Shown: positions 60,254 through 64,000 of the stretch, piece by piece
Layout: every line of letters starts with the position of its first letter
How positions within the stretch are numbered: position 1 is the stretch's first letter
From: Rhizobium sp. BK251
GTDB lineage: Bacteria; Pseudomonadota; Alphaproteobacteria; Rhizobiales; Rhizobiaceae
Assembly (NCBI RefSeq): GCF_004345245.1
Contig: NZ_SLUQ01000006.1
Span: forward strand, 372,001 to 436,000
DNA: 64,000 nucleotides
Reading direction: 5' to 3'
Notes under the pieces: model-generated
Told to the model about the DNA's origin: nothing
The model's database searches: none
Seen by the model: only the letters and a program-made list of their open reading frames with translations
Program-made: the position numbers and the translations under genes

Positions 60254-61247
60254 GCGCGTAGTTTTAGCCGGGCTCGGCAGCGCGGTCGTCGCCGGCGCCC
60301 TGGCAACCGGCTTGCCGAAGGCGATGGCAGCCGATCCGCAGGCGGGCATTGTCGTCAAGATCGGCGGCATTCCCTGGTTCAACGCAATGGAAGTCGGCAT
60401 CAAGAAAGCGGCACCAGAATTCCATGTTGATGCATGGATGATCGGCCCGACCCAGGCCGACGCCGCTCAGCAGGTTCGCGCGATCGAGGATCTGATCGCC
60501 AGGAAGGTCTCCGTCATCGGCATTGTGCCCAACGACTCGGCTGCTCTCGAACCCGTACTCGCCCGTGCTCGCGCCGCCGGCATCAAGGTACTGGCGCACG
60601 AAGGACCTGATCAGAAGGAAAAGGACTGGGACTTCGAACTCACGACCGTCGACGGCTATGGCCGTGCCCACATGGATCTCCTCGCAAAGGAGATGGGCGA
60701 GGAAGGCCAGTACATCGTCTATGTCGGCTCGCTGACCGTGCCGCTGCACAATGCATGGGCTGATGCAGCCATTGCCTATCAGAAGGAAAAATATCCGAAG
60801 ATGCAGATGCTTGGCGACCGCTTCGGCGTCGCCGAGAGCGTGGACGACAGCATGAAAACCACACAGGATCAGATCCGCGCAAATCCGGACCTCAAGGGCA
60901 TCCTCACCTTCGGCTCCCAGGGCCCGATCGGTGCCGCGCGCGTCCTCGACGACCGCGGCAAGGCAGAGACGATCGCGCTCGTCGGCGGCTTCTCACCGGG
61001 CCAGGGCGTCAAGTACGTCAAATCCGGTACGATCCGCGGTGGGTTCATCTGGAATCCAATGACCGCAGGCGAAATCTTCGCCCAGGTCTCATCCATGCTT
61101 GCGGCTGGCAAGGAGCCTACCGACAACATGGAACTGACTGGTGTCGGTGCTGTCCGTGTCTATCCGGACAAGAAACTGATCCAGGCTCAGAAGCTTGAAT
61201 CGCTCGACAAGGAAAACATCGACCGCCTCGTCGAACTCGGCCTTTAG
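60240..61247 (+). CDS. Sugar-type ABC substrate-binding protein with Tat-like signal
   Basis: A periplasmic CUT2 binding protein of 335 residues. The N-terminus MEISRRVVLAGLGSAVVAG has a twin-arginine motif before a hydrophobic run, ending AMA near 30, which suggests Tat export. The body resembles the rhamnose/AI-2 (RhaS/LsrB) group, with GIPWFNAMEVGIKKA and PNDSAALEPVL. Its ATG is inside the end of the LacI gene, after GGGAGG. The next gene, an ATPase, follows after 68 bases with a hairpin. Confidence 0.92.
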   Translation: MEISRRVVLAGLGSAVVAGALATGLPKAMAADPQAGIVVKIGGIPWFNAMEVGIKKAAPEFHVDAWMIGPTQADAAQQVRAIEDLIARKVSVIGIVPNDSAALEPVLARARAAGIKVLAHEGPDQKEKDWDFELTTVDGYGRAHMDLLAKEMGEEGQYIVYVGSLTVPLHNAWADAAIAYQKEKYPKMQMLGDRFGVAESVDDSMKTTQDQIRANPDLKGILTFGSQGPIGAARVLDDRGKAETIALVGGFSPGQGVKYVKSGTIRGGFIWNPMTAGEIFAQVSSMLAAGKEPTDNMELTGVGAVRVYPDKKLIQAQKLESLDKENIDRLVELGL

Positions 61248-61263
61248 TCCTCCCAGGACTCTT

Positions 61264-61289
61264 GCCGGCGGTCCCATGTGGCCGCCGGC
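61264..61289 (+). promoter_or_regulatory. Intercistronic stem-loop after the binding-protein gene
   Basis: GCCGGCGG (61264-61271) and CCGCCGGC (61282-61289) are perfect arms around a 10-base loop, 16 bases after the binding-protein stop, followed by CCCTTTCTC and the ATPase start at 61316. Confidence 0.6.
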
Positions 61290-61315
61290 CCTTTCTCGAA
61301 GTTTCGGAGGCAATC

Positions 61316-62809
61316 ATGACAGGCGCTACGCCGTTCCTGCGGCTTGTCGGCGTTTCGAAGCAGTTCGGTGGCGTCAGGGCACTGACCGACATCGACTGGG
61401 AGGTGCAGGCCGGTGAAATCCACTGCCTGGTCGGAGAGAATGGCTGCGGCAAGTCGACCCTCATCAAGACTGTCGCGGGTGTTCACCCGCCGACGACTGG
61501 CTCAATTGAGATTGACGGCCAGCCCGTCCTGCCACTTGATCCGGCGCGCGCCAAGGCGCTCGGCATTCAGGTAATATTCCAGGACCTGTCGCTATTTCCC
61601 AATCTGTCGGTCGCCGAAAACATTGCCGTCGAGACGAACCTCGAACACGCGCTGAAGCCGATACGCAAGGCCAGAATGCGCCGCATCGCGCGGGACGTCC
61701 TCAAACGGCTCGATTTCGATCTCGACCTACATGTGACCGTCGCCGATCTTTCGGTCGCCGAGCGCCAGATCGTCGCCATCGCCCGGGGATTGGCGGCCGA
61801 GGCCCGGCTGATCTTCATGGACGAGCCGACCGCATCGCTGACACGCACCGAAGTAGACCGCCTGCTCTCCATCGTCTCGCGCCTCAAGGCGACCGGCATC
61901 GCGATCGTCTTTGTCTCGCACCGCCTCGACGAGGTGGTCAAGATCGCAGAACGCGTCACAGTGATGCGTGATGGCCGCAAGGTCGGCACCTGGCCCGTCG
62001 CTGAAGTCGACCAGCGCCGCATTGCCCATCTGATGACGGGTCTGGAGATAAACCAGTCCATCGTTGCGCGAGACATGAACGCGGCCGAGCCCTTGCTGCA
62101 GGTCGAGAAGCTGTCGCGCCGCGGCGAATTTGCGGACATCGACTTCACCCTCCGGCGTGGCGAAGTGCTCGGCATCGTCGGCCTCCTGGGCTCCGGCCGC
62201 ACCGAACTCGCCCTGACCCTGTTCGGCATGCACCACGCCGAAGGTGGAACCATTGCCCTGGAGGGACGGCCGCTTCGCCTGAACTCCAACCGCGATGCCG
62301 TCAGGGCGGGTATTGCCTACGTGTCCGAAGACCGGCTCGGCCTCGGTGTCATCCTGCCGCAATCGATCGGCGACAACATCATCCTTGCGGTCATGAAAGG
62401 CATGGCGAACGGCCTCGGTCTCATTCCGAGAGAGCGGCGACGTGCCCTCGCAGACCAGTGGATCAAGCGCCTTTCCATCAAGATTTCCAGCGCTGACCGG
62501 CCTGTACAGGCGCTTTCAGGCGGCAACCAGCAGCGCGTCGTGCTCGCAAAATGGCTCGCGACCAGACCGAAGGTCCTCATCCTGGATTCACCCACCGTCG
62601 GCGTCGATATCAAGAACAAGCAGGGCATCTACGAGGTCGTTGCCGAGCTGGCCCGGCAGGGCGTCGGCGTGATCCTGATCTCCGACGAGGTCTCGGAGGT
62701 CTTCGCGACCTGCGACCGCGTCTTGCACATGCGGGGTGGCCGCATTCTCGGCGAAGTCATCCCCGGGCGGGTGAGCGAACATGAGCTGGAGGAGCGCATC
62801 TATGCCTGA
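61316..62809 (+). CDS. Sugar ABC transporter ATPase, two domains, DSPT second Walker B
   Basis: A 497-residue CUT2 ATPase. The first domain has GENGCGKST, LIFMDEPTASL and VSHRLDE. The second has GLLGSGRTE, SGGNQQR and VLILDSPTVGVD, where Ser replaces the catalytic-position Glu, so this site is probably non-hydrolytic. ATG 61316 follows CGGAGG by five bases; the upstream open codons belong to the hairpin region. It overlaps the permease gene by eight bases. Confidence 0.93.
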   Translation: MTGATPFLRLVGVSKQFGGVRALTDIDWEVQAGEIHCLVGENGCGKSTLIKTVAGVHPPTTGSIEIDGQPVLPLDPARAKALGIQVIFQDLSLFPNLSVAENIAVETNLEHALKPIRKARMRRIARDVLKRLDFDLDLHVTVADLSVAERQIVAIARGLAAEARLIFMDEPTASLTRTEVDRLLSIVSRLKATGIAIVFVSHRLDEVVKIAERVTVMRDGRKVGTWPVAEVDQRRIAHLMTGLEINQSIVARDMNAAEPLLQVEKLSRRGEFADIDFTLRRGEVLGIVGLLGSGRTELALTLFGMHHAEGGTIALEGRPLRLNSNRDAVRAGIAYVSEDRLGLGVILPQSIGDNIILAVMKGMANGLGLIPRERRRALADQWIKRLSIKISSADRPVQALSGGNQQRVVLAKWLATRPKVLILDSPTVGVDIKNKQGIYEVVAELARQGVGVILISDEVSEVFATCDRVLHMRGGRILGEVIPGRVSEHELEERIYA

Positions 62810-63827
62810 GCACATCTTGCTGCCCGGATTGAAAGCGGTCCGCCGCAGGCCCGAGGCTTGGCTGTTCGTCGTCATCCTGATCGTCGGGACGGTGTTTGCG
62901 CTGACGGCACGCGATTTCCTGTCCCTGCCTAACGTCATAGACCTTCTCGAAACCTATTCCGTCCAGGCGATCATGGCGATGGGCCTCTTTGTCGTGCTCG
63001 TCTCGGGGGGCATAGACATCTCCTTCGCCGCGACCGCCTCGGTCGCGCAATATTCGGCCGCGCTCATCGCCACACAACTCGGCATGCCGGCGCCGCTCGT
63101 GATTGCCGGCGGACTGGCGATCGGCGCCGCGCTCGGCTGCGTCAACGCAGCGCTCATCCACTATTTCCGGATCACGTCAATCATCGCCACCATCGCGATG
63201 ATGAGCATCTCGTTTTCACTGCTGATGTATTTCTCCGGTGGCAAGTCAATCTATACGCTGCCCGATTGGTGGACCGATCGCATCGTCTTCTGGCAGACCG
63301 AGACGGCGTCGCGCGATCTCGCCCGCGTCACCCTGCCGATCGTCGTCATGGTCGTGGTCGCCCTGTTCACCTGGGCGTGGATGACCCGGTCGTCGATCGG
63401 ACGGCAGATTTATGCCATGGGCGGCAATCCGGAAGCCGCGCGCCGCATCGGCATAGGCATCGGCAAACTCCAGTTCGTCGCTTACGGCTATCTGGGTCTG
63501 ATGGCAGCCCTCGCCGGGCTGCTTCAGGCGCACAGGGTCGGCGAAAGCGTGCCGAACGCGATGTTCAACACCGAGCTTGCGGTGCTCTCCGCCGCGGTTC
63601 TTGGGGGTGCGAGCCTCACCGGCGGCATCGGCACGGTTCCGGGTGTGCTGCTCGGCATCATTCTTCTGGCAATCCTGCAGAACGGGCTCAACCTGCTGGG
63701 CGTGTCCTCTTATTTCTTCCAGATCGTCATTGGCCTCACCATCCTCATCTCCACATCGATCACCGTCATCAGTTCGCGACGCGGACGCCGTCATCGCATC
63801 ATCGCGGAGGCGCAGGCCCATGGCTGA
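62802..63827 (+). CDS. Sugar ABC transporter permease, first of two
   Basis: A 341-residue CUT2 permease. It shows VLVSGGIDISFAATASVAQY (about 66-85), an MGGNPEAARRIGIG cytoplasmic loop and GGASLTGGIGTVPGVLLG near 268-285. ATG 62802 overlaps the ATPase stop by eight bases. It is followed by a second permease, as in the RhaP/RhaQ and LsrC/LsrD systems. Confidence 0.93.
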   Translation: MPEHILLPGLKAVRRRPEAWLFVVILIVGTVFALTARDFLSLPNVIDLLETYSVQAIMAMGLFVVLVSGGIDISFAATASVAQYSAALIATQLGMPAPLVIAGGLAIGAALGCVNAALIHYFRITSIIATIAMMSISFSLLMYFSGGKSIYTLPDWWTDRIVFWQTETASRDLARVTLPIVVMVVVALFTWAWMTRSSIGRQIYAMGGNPEAARRIGIGIGKLQFVAYGYLGLMAALAGLLQAHRVGESVPNAMFNTELAVLSAAVLGGASLTGGIGTVPGVLLGIILLAILQNGLNLLGVSSYFFQIVIGLTILISTSITVISSRRGRRHRIIAEAQAHG

Positions 63828-64000
63828 CATGATGACGAACGGACGAGACGGCACCGGCGGGCTCAACGATCTCATGGCGAGGCTGAAATCGGGTGTTCCG
63901 GGCGGCCATGCGGGCTTGATCGCTCTGCTTCTTGTCCTTCTCGCGGGCTTTTCCATCTTCGTGCCGAACTTCCTGAGTATCGGCACGCTGCAATCATTCA
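63820..64000 (+). CDS. Sugar ABC transporter permease, second of two (partial, 3' end off the window)
   Basis: The first 60 codons of a second CUT2 permease. A polar N-terminus of about 30 residues precedes a hydrophobic helix (GLIALLLVLLAGFSIFVPNF) and the LSIGTLQSF stretch usual after helix one. GCGGAGG lies nine bases before the ATG, and the gene overlaps the first permease by eight bases. Confidence 0.85.
   Translation, partial: MADMMTNGRDGTGGLNDLMARLKSGVPGGHAGLIALLLVLLAGFSIFVPNFLSIGTLQSF

Noticed and set aside
1..64000. CRISPR array, insertion sequence, prophage or toxin-antitoxin system
   Set aside because: No regularly spaced repeats, transposase or integrase motifs, or paired small toxin/antitoxin genes were seen on reading both strands.

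Overview
The window looks like a stretch of an alphaproteobacterial (Rhizobiaceae-type: Rhizobium, Sinorhizobium or Agrobacterium) secondary replicon or catabolic island. The reasons are a high-GC sequence, densely packed operons with ATGA overlaps, several solute-uptake ABC systems in 64 kb, each with its own regulator, and soil-type catabolic genes. The replicon assignment is inference. I see no rRNA, tRNA, insertion sequence, phage gene or CRISPR array.

Left part. 1-4117 (minus) is a GNAT gene, nagZ, a family-5 binding protein and a DppB-type permease cut by the edge, plausibly for GlcNAc-containing oligosaccharides or muropeptides. 4358-6866 (plus) is an overlapping trio: two conserved families of unknown function (TIGR02587, TIGR02588) and LtrA. 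6963-10088 is a Tat-exported metallo-beta-lactamase-fold protein with an Asp-nucleophile alpha/beta hydrolase, divergent from a LysR regulator. A cold-shock gene follows at 10317, then about 650 bases with no convincing gene.

Central operon. 25077 down to 11175 (minus) is a run of fifteen genes: a YtfQ-like sugar binding protein, ATPase, two permeases, three SDRs, two medium-chain zinc dehydrogenases, a Gfo/Idh/MocA dehydrogenase, a PRISE-like reductase, two YciI proteins, a hydroxyquinol-1,2-dioxygenase-like enzyme and maleylacetate reductase. It joins a sugar-type importer and many alcohol dehydrogenases to aromatic ring cleavage, with no ring hydroxylase in the window. My main hypothesis is that a cyclic polyol (deoxy-inositol class) or a phenolic glycoside is imported and turned into hydroxyquinol. 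Divergent from it are a beta-hydroxyacid dehydrogenase and an unusual regulator, a winged-helix domain fused to a MalE-like binding-protein domain without a signal peptide.

Right part. 28211-33864 (minus) is a pentitol-type locus (binding protein, single-domain ATPase, permease, ribitol-dehydrogenase-like SDR, FGGY kinase) divergent from a LacI regulator. 35328-44025 (minus) is a complete Opp/Dpp importer with a CocE-type hydrolase and a CapA-type protein, divergent from a LysR. 45387-50941 (minus) is a sugar ABC importer with a tagatose-3-epimerase-like isomerase, divergent from an AraC regulator. 53116-58048 (plus) is an aldehyde dehydrogenase with another sugar importer, divergent from an IclR regulator. 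58172-64000 holds a second isomerase/epimerase divergent from a LacI regulator whose operon continues into a further sugar importer cut by the right edge.

All seven binding-protein genes are followed within about 20 bases of the stop by a GC-rich inverted repeat. This probably sets the high binding-protein to permease ratio.
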